A stretch of DNA of 64,000 nt from Gammaproteobacteria bacterium (GCA_041395725.1 JAWKZW010000001.1:4346501-4410500), one strand, 5' to 3'; shown: positions 1 through 7,615, counted from the stretch's first letter. Numbers and translations are program-made. Notes: generated by a model from the sequence alone, not told the origin.

Positions 1-856
1 CCTCGATAACCGGTTGTAGGGTATGGTGTTCCTGGCCTTCCCCAAAAGCCTGGGCGTCCACAATGACCTGATGCTTGCCGTCGACCGTTGCAACCCCGTT
101 ATACCCCTGGATCGTGCCCTTGCTGGTGGTCATCTTGGCACTTTCATTGTCGGTGATATTACTCTTCACTTCCTTGCGCCGGCGACCTTGTCCCATCCTT
201 GGGGCCGCCTGCTTTAGGAAGCGGTCGATGCGGTCGCAGGCCTTATCGAGCGTTTCCAGGGTCTGTTTCGAACGCTCAACCCGGGCCTGGTTGTCCGGAT
301 CCTGCTTGTCCAGGCGCCGGTGCTCGGTTAACTGATGGCGGATGCGACGCCGGATCTTGTCACGCTTCTCCTCAAGTTCCTTGAATGTGCCGGACCACTC
401 CTTGGCGGCATTGGAGGGCATCTTGCAGCCGTCGATGGCAAACAGTTCATTGCCCAGCAGCCCCTGTTGGTGGCAGACCAGCAGAATCTGTTCGAACAGG
501 GCTTCGATCTCATCGGTATGGGTACTGACAAAATGCGCGATGGTGGTGAAGTGGGGCACGCTGTCGCAGGACAGAGCCTTGAACAGGATGTTGGTCTCGC
601 AGCACCACTGTATCTCGCGGCTGGAAGTAATGCCCTTGGAGTAGGCGAAGAGGATGATCTTCAGCAGAATCGCCGGGTCGTAGGCCGGGCGGCCATTGTC
701 ATCATTGCGGTAGTTGGGATGAAAAACGGACAGGTCCAGCTTGTTATCGATCAGGTGGTGGATGGTGTGCTCGAAAGTACCGGGCTGGAGCTGGTCTTCG
801 TAGTTGATGACAACCATAGAAGACTGGTTGTAATCGTAATGTTTGAAGTTAGGCAA
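1..856 (-). CDS. IS1182-family transposase, N-terminal part (C-terminus outside window)
   Basis: This is the N-terminal 285 or so residues of the DDE transposase whose full 532-residue version lies at 5842-7440. Protein and DNA are the same over the shared part. Visible are the N-terminal region with YDYNQSSM, a segment with FAIDGCKMPSN carrying a catalytic-type Asp, and the Arg/Lys-rich helical linker. The start is TTG at 856, mirrored from the full copy; an in-frame ATG 13 codons later is the alternative. The reading frame is open, so the copy may be active, but its C-terminus cannot be judged here. Confidence 0.92.
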   Translation of the reverse strand, partial: MPNFKHYDYNQSSMVVINYEDQLQPGTFEHTIHHLIDNKLDLSVFHPNYRNDDNGRPAYDPAILLKIILFAYSKGITSSREIQWCCETNILFKALSCDSVPHFTTIAHFVSTHTDEIEALFEQILLVCHQQGLLGNELFAIDGCKMPSNAAKEWSGTFKELEEKRDKIRRRIRHQLTEHRRLDKQDPDNQARVERSKQTLETLDKACDRIDRFLKQAAPRMGQGRRRKEVKSNITDNESAKMTTSKGTIQGYNGVATVDGKHQVIVDAQAFGEGQEHHTLQPVIE

Positions 857-930
857 CAGAAAAGCCTCTTTGTCTGTGAGGGTTACATTATATATCAGAA
901 CGAACGGTATAGGGATTTTTCTACAGCCTC
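1..930 (-). mobile_element. IS1182-family insertion sequence, copy 1 (cut by window edge)
   Basis: This stretch repeats 6585-7514 at a constant offset of 6584. The one difference I found is T at 883 against C at 7467. It therefore holds the transposase 5' half and the terminal repeat at 913-930 (reverse complement begins GAGGCTGTAGAAAAA). The other end lies left of the window. The base after 930 begins AACGCCCG, the inner part of an integron attC, so this copy sits at the attC crossover point just as the complete copy does. Confidence 0.93.
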
Positions 931-998
931 AACGCCCGAATTTGCGGCTGGTTTGGAGCGCAGCGGAAAACCAGTCCGACAACATGCGCTTGTTAGGT
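931..998 (-). other. attC site of the four-TM-protein cassette, split by IS1182 copy 1
   Basis: In cassette (minus) orientation the R'' box is ACCTAAC (992-998). The R' box starts GTT (933-931), where the IS begins. The arms GGCTGGTTT and AAAACCAGTCC form a near-perfect stem with one unpaired base, as expected for the extrahelical bases of a folded attC. It follows the stop of the gene at 1060-1566, the normal cassette layout. The remainder of R' lies beyond the IS, outside the window. Confidence 0.8.
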
Positions 999-1059
999 GG
1001 CCGGCGGTATCGGCTCTCACTGATCCCCAACCGGCTCCTACTTTCGGAGAGCAGAGCTC

Positions 1060-1566
1060 TCATAGCTCCAACAGTTTCTGGATTGCAATTATGTAAAAGT
1101 TTGTGGCGCCAACAGCAAGCACGAGAAGCAATGAAGCAGTATATGAGAACGAATAGCCGAAAATAGGCATCTGCAACACATTCGACGCTAAAAGGCCCGC
1201 AGCAGCCGCGGCGCAGCTCCAACCAATGAGCAAATTGCTCCAAGGGATGTTTTTTCTGGCCGTATCCGGCAACTGAAAATGGCGGACCGCAGTGTACGCC
1301 GCTATGCTGCCAATCATGGTAATGAATGCGGCACTACTTATAACCCATACCTGTACGTTATCCAAGTTGGTTTCAGCGATAGCTATGGGCAATAGCGACA
1401 TGGAGATCCCTGCGAATCCGACTAGCACCATCACTCGTATTCTTATTGCATCTTCCGCTGGAAATTTCTCCTCTCGTCGAACGAGGACAAGAAATATTGC
1501 AATGAAGCCAACAAGGGCCGCCGCGACTTCCGCGAATATGCTTAGGTGTTCGAACGAAGAATCCAT
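1060..1566 (-). CDS. Integron cassette gene: small integral membrane protein of unknown function
   Basis: A 168-residue protein with about four hydrophobic segments: roughly residues 8-28 (VAAALVGFIAIFLVLVRR), 43-63, 75-95 and a C-terminal pair around 115-165 (TASLLLVLAVGATNFYIIAI). No family motif is recognised. It is the sole gene of an integron cassette. An attC R' core (GTTAGAT, 1579-1573 in minus orientation) lies only about 7 bases upstream of the ATG, leaving no clear ribosome-binding site, and an attC (931-998) follows the stop. Expression would need cassette-array transcription or an unusual start. Small membrane proteins are common cassette cargo; the role is unknown. Confidence 0.8.
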   Translation of the reverse strand: MDSSFEHLSIFAEVAAALVGFIAIFLVLVRREEKFPAEDAIRIRVMVLVGFAGISMSLLPIAIAETNLDNVQVWVISSAAFITMIGSIAAYTAVRHFQLPDTARKNIPWSNLLIGWSCAAAAAGLLASNVLQMPIFGYSFSYTASLLLVLAVGATNFYIIAIQKLLEL

Positions 1567-1585
1567 AGGTTATCTAACGAATGAA

Positions 1586-2765
1586 ATGGACTCCCCCTAC
1601 CTAACGGCATCGCAACGTGCCAAAGTGAATGTGTTACCAATACACTTAATAGTAAGGGGAGCCCAAATGAATATTACAACCATCGGTATAGACTTGGCTA
1701 AAAATTCTTTCAGTGTCGTCGGCATGAACGAGCAGGGTAAGGTTGTTCTACGCAAGTCGTTATCGCGAAACAAGCTATTGCCTTTCATCGTTCAGTGCCC
1801 ACCCTGTTTCATTGGCATGGAGGCCTGCTCAGGCGCACATTACTGGGGCCGCGAGTTCATTAAGCTCGGGCACCGAGTAGGCCTTATTGCGGCCAAGTTT
1901 GTTGAACCATACCGCAAGGGCAGTAAGAATGACAATAACGATGCCGAGGCCATTTGTGAAGCAGTATTACGGCCCAATATCTGGTTTGTCCCAATCAAGA
2001 CGCCGGATCAACAGGCGGTGTTGTGTATACATCGAGTACGCCAGGGCTTGGTACGTGACAGAACTAGCATGATCAACCAACTTCGAGGCCTGCTGAGTGA
2101 GTTTGGCATTGTGATGCCCAAAGGCCGTTATCCGGCTCAGCAGGCGATAGTGGGCATATTGGAAGATGCTGAGAATAGCTTGCCGATGACTGCGAGGCGG
2201 GTTATTGCCAATCTATGGCAGCGTATCAAACAGGCCAGTGATCAGATTCAAGACTATGATCGAGAACTTGCATTGCTGGTGAAAGAACACCCAATTGCCA
2301 GGCTAATAATGACAATCCCTGGCATAGGAGAACAGACGGCTAGCGGCGTAGTGGCCAGCGTACCCAACCCAAAGATGTTCAAGAATAGTCGGCAGTTTGC
2401 AGCGTGGTTAGGACTGGTTCCCAGGCAATACACGACAGGGGGTAAGATCAAACTGGGCCGTATTACGAAGAAAGGGGACCAATATTTGCGCACTTGTCTG
2501 GTACACGGTGCTAGAGCAGTGGTGGCCAATTTGAGAGATAAACAAGACAGGGTCAGCTGCTGGCTGAGGGACCTGATTGCTCGCCGAGGCTACTTGCGGG
2601 CAGTGGTCGCGTTGGCGGCCAGAAATGCGAGGTTAATATGGACCTTGATGATGAAGCAGGAAAGCTATCGAACGATGCCTGTGTGAACGACGAGTAAATT
2701 TAACGCACTGTATTGAACACAATTTAACTAGTAAGAATTTACAAGTGATACCCACCGAGTCCTGC
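1586..2765 (+). mobile_element. IS110/IS1111-type insertion sequence inside an attC region (ends approximate)
   Basis: The element contains a 339-residue IS110-family transposase. Just left of it is TCTAACGAATGA (1574-1585), an attC R' core with its flank; the same 12 bases recur at 4214-4225. Near the left end is GGACTCCCCCTAC (1590 on) and near 2755-2763 a weakly complementary CCGAGTCC, possibly the subterminal repeats. IS110 elements have no true terminal repeats and leave no target duplication, so I cannot fix the ends. The IS1111-attC group is known to target integron attC sites, which fits this location. Confidence 0.72.
1667..2686 (+). CDS. IS110-family (IS1111 group) transposase
   Basis: 339 residues, the usual IS110 length. 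The N-terminal RuvC-like DEDD domain starts GIDLAKNSF (Asp 8), continues with GMEACSGAHYW (Glu) and has KNDNNDAEA (Asp pair). The C-terminal Tnp_20 domain shows IPGIGEQTASGVVAS with the conserved Ser and AWLGLVPRQ. The start ATG at 1667 has an AAGGGGAG ribosome-binding site about 8 bases upstream; longer readings into 1292 lie antisense to a cassette gene and were dropped. IS110 recombinases use a bridge RNA from the element's noncoding end. That RNA should lie in 2687-2785 or the left flank, but I could not fold it by eye. Confidence 0.95.
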   Translation: MNITTIGIDLAKNSFSVVGMNEQGKVVLRKSLSRNKLLPFIVQCPPCFIGMEACSGAHYWGREFIKLGHRVGLIAAKFVEPYRKGSKNDNNDAEAICEAVLRPNIWFVPIKTPDQQAVLCIHRVRQGLVRDRTSMINQLRGLLSEFGIVMPKGRYPAQQAIVGILEDAENSLPMTARRVIANLWQRIKQASDQIQDYDRELALLVKEHPIARLIMTIPGIGEQTASGVVASVPNPKMFKNSRQFAAWLGLVPRQYTTGGKIKLGRITKKGDQYLRTCLVHGARAVVANLRDKQDRVSCWLRDLIARRGYLRAVVALAARNARLIWTLMMKQESYRTMPV

Positions 2766-2785
2766 GAAGGCGGTAGATGACAAAC

Positions 2786-4153
2786 GGTAGTGTCAAAAAT
2801 GTTTCGCACTTTTTCTTCAGGGGCAGTCCCGGTTTTTGGTTAGGCTGCTGAGTGTATTGCTTCCTGATCCATCTCCCTCAGCAACTCCATGTTCATGTAC
2901 TTGCGGGTTCCCCAAGACGTGGCAGAAACATGCCGAAGCCTAGCAGCCACCAGCATCAATGCAGAGTGACCATCCGGGAAAGCACCGACTACCTTGGTCC
3001 TGCGCCTAGCTTCCTTGAGCAGCCGTTCCATCGGATTGTTGGTCTTCAGCTTCAGCCAATGCTGCGGTGGATAAGCATAGTAGGTCAGAGTTTCATGAAT
3101 TGAGTTCTCTACCAGCTCTGCTGCCACTTTGAGCTTCATCGCTTTTAATTTCTCAACGACATCCCTGGCCTTATTCTCAGCGGCCTCACGACTCTCCTGG
3201 GCGTGAATGGCCTTCAGCATGGCCGCTACCTCTCTGACCCTGCCACTAGGCACATGGGAGAATACATTGCGATAAAAATGAACAGCACAGCGTTGCCAGT
3301 CCGCGTCCGGATAGACCTCTGCAAGTGACTCGATCAGGCCCAGACAGGCATCTGAGATAAACAGCCTGACGCCTTTCAATCCGCGTTTCTTCAGCTCCTT
3401 GAGGAAGCCCAGCCAACCGGACTTGTCTTCCTTATGCCCCTCAGAGACGCCCAGAATGCGCCTGAAGCCGTCACTGTCTACACCAATGGCCGCCAGCACC
3501 GAGACATTCTTCACCTCGCCGCCCCAGCTGCGCTTGAGCACGATCCCGTCCAGATATACGTAGGCGAAATCCCCCTCAAGGGGCTGGCTACGCCAGCGTT
3601 CAATATGCTTATAGACCTTCTTGTTGAGATTGGAGACCGTGCCTGACGAAACCCGGGTGCCCCACAGCGCCTCAGTAATATCTTCCACGCGACGAACTGA
3701 AACCCCAGCCAGGTACATCTGCACAATGGCTTCCTCGATGGATATATCCCGGCGTCGATAGCGTTCAATTATTGCTGTCTCAAAGGTCTGCTTCCGCAAT
3801 TTCGGCACCTTGATCTCGACTTCTCCGGCTTTCGTGTGGAGTTTCCGTTTGTAGCTACCGGCCCTGGAATCAATGCGGTCCGGGGAGTGCTCGTAACGCT
3901 GGGCATTGCAGAGATCATCAGCCTCAGCGTCAAGCATGGCATTCAATGTCTCTTCAACGGTTCCCCTAACCATCTCATCCAGATGGCCGCGGATCTCGCT
4001 CTCGTCGATACGTATCACCTTGCTCAAAGGTTTTGTGTTATCGTTTTTCATGGGTGGCTTCCTTATGGTCTGTACTGTGGTTTGGCGATTACAGTTTTAA
4101 CAGACCGGGGCCACCCCCTTCAAAAAAATGTGCGAAAAATATTTTACGTTATC
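2786..4153 (-). mobile_element. IS256-family insertion sequence with 8-bp target duplication
   Basis: The 1368-bp element is bounded by imperfect 24-bp inverted repeats (left GGTAGTGTCAAAAATG..., right end reverse complement GATAACGTAAAATATT..., both ending TTTCGCAC). TGACAAAC is repeated directly outside each end (2778-2785 and 4154-4161), a clean 8-bp target duplication as expected for IS256. It landed just right of the IS110 transposase gene, in noncoding DNA that may be the right end of that element, so the insertions are nested and this one is the younger. Confidence 0.92.
2840..4051 (-). CDS. IS256-family (mutator-type) transposase
   Basis: 403 residues, full length for the family. The DDE triad is visible: YVYLDGIVLK (Asp about 164), FISDACLGLIE (Asp about 230) and the Glu in NPMERLLKEARRRTKVVGAFPD-type sequence near residue 345. 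The signature CAVHFYRN follows the second Asp. The ATG at 4051 is near the right inverted repeat, and no frameshift is seen, so the element looks intact. It reads opposite to the neighbouring IS110 transposase. Confidence 0.96.
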   Translation of the reverse strand: MKNDNTKPLSKVIRIDESEIRGHLDEMVRGTVEETLNAMLDAEADDLCNAQRYEHSPDRIDSRAGSYKRKLHTKAGEVEIKVPKLRKQTFETAIIERYRRRDISIEEAIVQMYLAGVSVRRVEDITEALWGTRVSSGTVSNLNKKVYKHIERWRSQPLEGDFAYVYLDGIVLKRSWGGEVKNVSVLAAIGVDSDGFRRILGVSEGHKEDKSGWLGFLKELKKRGLKGVRLFISDACLGLIESLAEVYPDADWQRCAVHFYRNVFSHVPSGRVREVAAMLKAIHAQESREAAENKARDVVEKLKAMKLKVAAELVENSIHETLTYYAYPPQHWLKLKTNNPMERLLKEARRRTKVVGAFPDGHSALMLVAARLRHVSATSWGTRKYMNMELLREMDQEAIHSAA

Positions 4154-4161
4154 TGACAAAC

Positions 4162-4317
4162 AGGTCAGACCGAGGAAATCAGAGCCTGGTAACAAGGGTG
4201 ATCAGAAAGATCGTCTAACGAATGAGGCCGATTTCACTAGCGAATATTCATCTGGGCCCGAGTTGACAGAACAACTCATCAGAAGGCCGAATGTAGAGCT
4301 GCAGTCTATACCTTAAG
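4162..4317. other. Noncoding integron remnant between IS256 and the RibD-C cassette
   Basis: No gene is seen. GTCTAACGAATGA at 4213-4225 is an attC R' box in minus orientation (GTTAGAC) and shares 12 bases with the left flank of the IS110 element (1574-1585). A perfect hairpin, GAGTTG with CAACTC, lies at 4259-4276. The stretch looks like one or two geneless or decayed cassettes. I could not find a convincing R'' partner for the 4213 box. Confidence 0.5.
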
Positions 4318-4433
4318 GTCTAATACCATCAGCGCTTGACACTTGGGAGAGTCCATGTAGCCCTGGTTAATAGGCAAGTGGCGCAGCCACTTGTCCTAGA
4401 GCCCTGAAGGGGCGATTGAACTGATTGTTAGGT
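4318..4433 (-). other. attC site of the RibD-C/DHFR-like cassette
   Basis: In minus orientation R'' is ACCTAAC (4427-4433) within ATGCCACCTAAC. Its reverse complement matches the start of the same cassette (GTTAGGTGGCAT at 5058-5047), the expected signature of an attC joined by cassette circularisation. R' is probably the degenerate ATTAGAC (4324-4318); GTTAGAC at 4219-4213 is the alternative and would give an unusually long 221-bp site. A perfect stem, CAAGTGG with CCACTTG, lies inside. Confidence 0.65.
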
Positions 4434-4439
4434 GGCATT

Positions 4440-5021
4440 TCAAGAATTCTTGTTCTTTCTTACTACTTCGTAGCGTAGATCTACCATCCCGCTTTTGTAT
4501 GCCTTTGCATCCGCTAAATGTAGGGAAACATCATTATCAAGTTTTCCAAAGAAGGAAATTCCATCACCAATCAGCACTGGAAGAATAGAGTAGCTAATCT
4601 CGTCTGCAAGTCCCAGCCGGATGCATTCGGTGCAAACCTCACCACCTCCGGCGAACCATATGGATTTAAAATTCGGGCGAAGCTCTTCATTCACGAAATT
4701 GCCAATATTCCCAGAGTGGAATCTTACAGATTCTCGATTTCTCGGTAGATCTCTAGTTGTGAGCACGAATACAGGCTTATCTCCATAGGCCCAGCCTACC
4801 CCCTGGGTATCAAAACCGAGCGCTGTTTCATAGGTGCGTGAACCCATCACATAACAATCGATAGAATTGAGGAATTCCTCAACATATTCTGGATCCAGAT
4901 TTTCACCTTTTGCATATTCATCGGAAGTCTCAAGCCAATCAACACTCCCATCTGTTCTTGCAATGAAACCATCAAGGCTTGCAGCCATGTGAACTGTTAC
5001 GCATGAATTAGGTTCTTTCAT
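4440..5021 (-). CDS. Integron cassette gene: RibD C-terminal/dihydrofolate-reductase-like protein
   Basis: 193 residues, matching the stand-alone RibD-C (YwjB/YyaP) family with a dihydrofolate-reductase fold. Visible are VHMAASLDGFIA at the N-terminus, YVMGSRTYETAL (NADPH-site region), KPVFVLTTR, and SIWFAGGGEVCTECIRLGLADEISYSILPVLIGDG near the C-terminus, split here only by the family spacing. Members are probable NADPH-dependent reductases, mostly of unknown substrate. As cassette cargo it recalls trimethoprim-resistance dfr cassettes, but the sequence is of the RibD-C branch, so resistance is not implied. It is flanked by attC sites at 5052-5117 and 4318-4433; the start ATG is at 5021. Confidence 0.88.
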   Translation of the reverse strand: MKEPNSCVTVHMAASLDGFIARTDGSVDWLETSDEYAKGENLDPEYVEEFLNSIDCYVMGSRTYETALGFDTQGVGWAYGDKPVFVLTTRDLPRNRESVRFHSGNIGNFVNEELRPNFKSIWFAGGGEVCTECIRLGLADEISYSILPVLIGDGISFFGKLDNDVSLHLADAKAYKSGMVDLRYEVVRKNKNS

Positions 5022-5051
5022 AATTCAACGCTCGCTACGGGCACTTATGCC

Positions 5052-5117
5052 ACCTAACGCCCTGAATAATAGGAGCAGTCGCGAAGCACTGCTTCCTTTT
5101 TGATTTGTTTGTTATGG
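5052..5117 (-). other. Complete attC site (66 bp) of the one-TM-protein cassette
   Basis: Minus orientation: R'' CCATAAC (5117-5111), central stem GGAAGCAGT/ACTGCTCC with a single unpaired base, and R' GTTAGGT (5058-5052). The extended end GCTCCATAAC is the exact complement of this cassette's own start, GTTATGGAGC (5698-5689), confirming the cassette boundaries. The gene's stop codon (5112-5114) lies inside the R'' box. Confidence 0.85.
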
Positions 5118-5678
5118 AGCGCTTGCACTGACATGAAGGTCAGATCTACGTATATATTCATCCAAGTTACCGATAGTGTCATGAATTTGAGCTATGCGAT
5201 AATCTAAAGGCAAAATACGATCTGGTCGCATGCCATCTTCACCGTCTTTCGGAATCGGTAACATAGCTCTACCACCATCTACAGATACCAGAATAAAACG
5301 TTCTATTAAAGTTGCGCCGTAGTACAGGTTGCACCAGTAGCCCGTAGCATGCTGATCTGGATGCCGATTTGCCCAAGGTTCTTTGAAATCAGCATTCTGC
5401 TTTCCCTCATCTGTGTAATGAACCTCAAATCTCAAGTTGTGGTCTCTATTGTAAGAAATTACGGACCGATTAATGTCACCTGTGCGATTCCAGTCTTCTT
5501 GAGGATTCGAGTCCAAAATTGCCTGTTCTATTCGTTCTCTCGTTGGTTCTGCGGAAATAGGTGGAATTACTTGTGGCTGCTCAATTGTTGGTTCGGTTTT
5601 GGGGAATATTTTTTCCCAGAAATACCACAGAGCAGCTATGCCGCCAAGTACAGTACAAAAAACTAGAACTATCTCCAA
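5112..5678 (-). CDS. Integron cassette gene: membrane-anchored protein of unknown function
   Basis: 188 residues. An N-terminal hydrophobic segment (about residues 2-22, IVLVFCTVLGGIAALWYFW) is followed by a Pro-rich linker and a soluble domain of about 130 residues with GYWCNLYYGATLIERFILVSVDGGRAML-like beta-rich sequence, given here only in part because the family is not recognised. It is the only gene of its cassette. The ATG at 5678 lies about 19 bases inside the cassette start, with a GGAG-like motif just upstream. The stop falls in the attC R'' box. The IS1182 copy at 5699 now separates it from the upstream array and probably from the integron promoter. Confidence 0.8.
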   Translation of the reverse strand: MEIVLVFCTVLGGIAALWYFWEKIFPKTEPTIEQPQVIPPISAEPTRERIEQAILDSNPQEDWNRTGDINRSVISYNRDHNLRFEVHYTDEGKQNADFKEPWANRHPDQHATGYWCNLYYGATLIERFILVSVDGGRAMLPIPKDGEDGMRPDRILPLDYRIAQIHDTIGNLDEYIRRSDLHVSASAP

Positions 5679-5698
5679 AATTTAACTAGCTCCATAAC

Positions 5699-7514
5699 GA
5701 GGCTGTAGAAAAACCGACTGACAAGTCAGGCCTTCCCAAGCTGGTATTATTGTCTCTCTACCTATGGCCATTTATCGATTCGTTTGTATTTGACGTTTCC
5801 ATCTGAATTTACCCAGATCGATCAGATATTCGCTCATCCTCTCACGGTGATGCCGCCAGCTTCCCGTAATTCATCAACTTCTCAATATTGTGAACCATGC
5901 AATACAAGCGCCATTGCCCCTGCGCCTTGCGTTTGCCTCGCAGACTGATCCGATTCAAACCCTTGTTGGTTCCGATATTACCAAACACCGGCTCCACCAC
6001 CGACATCCGGTGCCCATAAATTTCCTTACCTTGCTCACTATCAACCCTGGCCTTCATCCAGTCGGTATACGGGGTGCTGGACTCCCGCTTGCCGGCTTGC
6101 TTTAGGACAAAGGACACCTGCCTGCCATGCCCCTTTCGGTGGTCAGCGGATTCCGGGTTGTGCATACAAGCCTTCTTCCTCGGACAGTGTCGGCATTGTA
6201 ATAAGCGTCCCTCGAAGTAAGCCACTTTGTCACCCTGGGCATTGGTGCGGGTTCCGTTATAGCTGAGCGTCTCTCCCTGGGGGCAGATGCAGACCAGCGC
6301 CTTGGCATCAAAGGTAAACTCACTGCCGGGGATAACGGCCTTCTTCTTGTCTCCGCCCCAGGGCTTGCCGGTTACTGCCGGCTTCTTGCCGTACTTGTTT
6401 TTGTGATCCGCAAAGCGGGGATCGCGGCTGCGGAACTGGTTGTCCGGGATATAGGCATTGAGGCCGTTATCCTTCAGGTATTTCATGTTGGCTTCATTGG
6501 CAAAGCCAGTATCAGCAGTGATTACCGTGCCGGTCTTGCTGAGGTTCCTGTTGATCTTGAGTTTCTTGAGGCGTCCCCGGACTGCCTCGATAACCGGTTG
6601 TAGGGTATGGTGTTCCTGGCCTTCCCCAAAAGCCTGGGCGTCCACAATGACCTGATGCTTGCCGTCGACCGTTGCAACCCCGTTATACCCCTGGATCGTG
6701 CCCTTGCTGGTGGTCATCTTGGCACTTTCATTGTCGGTGATATTACTCTTCACTTCCTTGCGCCGGCGACCTTGTCCCATCCTTGGGGCCGCCTGCTTTA
6801 GGAAGCGGTCGATGCGGTCGCAGGCCTTATCGAGCGTTTCCAGGGTCTGTTTCGAACGCTCAACCCGGGCCTGGTTGTCCGGATCCTGCTTGTCCAGGCG
6901 CCGGTGCTCGGTTAACTGATGGCGGATGCGACGCCGGATCTTGTCACGCTTCTCCTCAAGTTCCTTGAATGTGCCGGACCACTCCTTGGCGGCATTGGAG
7001 GGCATCTTGCAGCCGTCGATGGCAAACAGTTCATTGCCCAGCAGCCCCTGTTGGTGGCAGACCAGCAGAATCTGTTCGAACAGGGCTTCGATCTCATCGG
7101 TATGGGTACTGACAAAATGCGCGATGGTGGTGAAGTGGGGCACGCTGTCGCAGGACAGAGCCTTGAACAGGATGTTGGTCTCGCAGCACCACTGTATCTC
7201 GCGGCTGGAAGTAATGCCCTTGGAGTAGGCGAAGAGGATGATCTTCAGCAGAATCGCCGGGTCGTAGGCCGGGCGGCCATTGTCATCATTGCGGTAGTTG
7301 GGATGAAAAACGGACAGGTCCAGCTTGTTATCGATCAGGTGGTGGATGGTGTGCTCGAAAGTACCGGGCTGGAGCTGGTCTTCGTAGTTGATGACAACCA
7401 TAGAAGACTGGTTGTAATCGTAATGTTTGAAGTTAGGCAACAGAAAAGCCTCTTTGTCTGTGAGGGCTACATTATATATCAGAACGAACGGTATAGGGAT
7501 TTTTCTACAGCCTC
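5699..7514 (-). mobile_element. IS1182-family insertion sequence, copy 2 (complete, 1816 bp)
   Basis: Terminal inverted repeats begin GAGGCTGTAGAAAAA at both ends (5699 on; 7514 backwards). The trinucleotide AAC flanks both ends (5696-5698 and 7515-7517), probably a 3-bp target duplication. Outside the IS the two flanks join to make an attC R' box: GTT|ATGG in minus orientation. The insertion point is thus the strand-exchange site of an integron cassette. Copy 1 (1-930) has the same right-hand flank context and the same orientation. Confidence 0.9.
5842..7440 (-). CDS. IS1182-family transposase
   Basis: 532 residues, typical for the family. It has the N-terminal DUF772-like region (HPNYRNDDNGRPAYDPAILL), a DDE catalytic core with FAIDGCKMPSN, ITADTGFANEANMKYL and the Glu in MSVVEPVFGNIG, and a C-terminal Cys cluster CRHCPRKKAC. 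The TTG at 7440 (preceded by an AGAGG motif) is taken as start; ATG at 7401 is the alternative. No disruption is seen, so it could be active and may also act on copy 1. Confidence 0.95.
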   Translation of the reverse strand: MPNFKHYDYNQSSMVVINYEDQLQPGTFEHTIHHLIDNKLDLSVFHPNYRNDDNGRPAYDPAILLKIILFAYSKGITSSREIQWCCETNILFKALSCDSVPHFTTIAHFVSTHTDEIEALFEQILLVCHQQGLLGNELFAIDGCKMPSNAAKEWSGTFKELEEKRDKIRRRIRHQLTEHRRLDKQDPDNQARVERSKQTLETLDKACDRIDRFLKQAAPRMGQGRRRKEVKSNITDNESAKMTTSKGTIQGYNGVATVDGKHQVIVDAQAFGEGQEHHTLQPVIEAVRGRLKKLKINRNLSKTGTVITADTGFANEANMKYLKDNGLNAYIPDNQFRSRDPRFADHKNKYGKKPAVTGKPWGGDKKKAVIPGSEFTFDAKALVCICPQGETLSYNGTRTNAQGDKVAYFEGRLLQCRHCPRKKACMHNPESADHRKGHGRQVSFVLKQAGKRESSTPYTDWMKARVDSEQGKEIYGHRMSVVEPVFGNIGTNKGLNRISLRGKRKAQGQWRLYCMVHNIEKLMNYGKLAASP

Positions 7515-7615
7515 AACGCTTTTCTTCAGCGGCCAAGGCATGCTGGCATGTATTTTGCGATCTTAGCAAAATGCATGACAGCATGATTTGGTCCGTCTGC
7601 AAGTATTTGTTAGGC
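7515..7615 (-). other. attC site of the three-gene cassette, split by IS1182 copy 2
   Basis: Minus orientation: R'' is GCCTAAC (7615-7609), reverse complement of the cassette start GTTAGGCG at attI. Long matching arms follow (GGACCAAATCATGCTGTCATGC against GCATGCCAGCATGCCTTGGCC in outline), then R' begins GTT (7517-7515) and continues beyond the IS as ATGG (5695-5692). The apical loop is about GATCTTA. About 100 bp long, with several unpaired bases, as in natural attC sites. Confidence 0.85.

Noticed and set aside
335..1096. Long plus-strand reading frame of 253 codons over the IS1182 copy (also at 6919-7566)
   Set aside because: It is antisense to the transposase, which has clear DDE motifs and family length, and has no recognisable motif itself.
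1292..1666. N-terminal extension of the IS110 transposase
   Set aside because: The first 125 codons are antisense to the cassette gene 1060-1566 and unlike any IS110 N-terminus; the ATG at 1667 has a good ribosome-binding site.
4440..5021. Trimethoprim-resistance dfr cassette
   Set aside because: The protein matches the RibD-C branch (GGGEVCTECIRLGLADE, LIGDG), not DfrA or DfrB.
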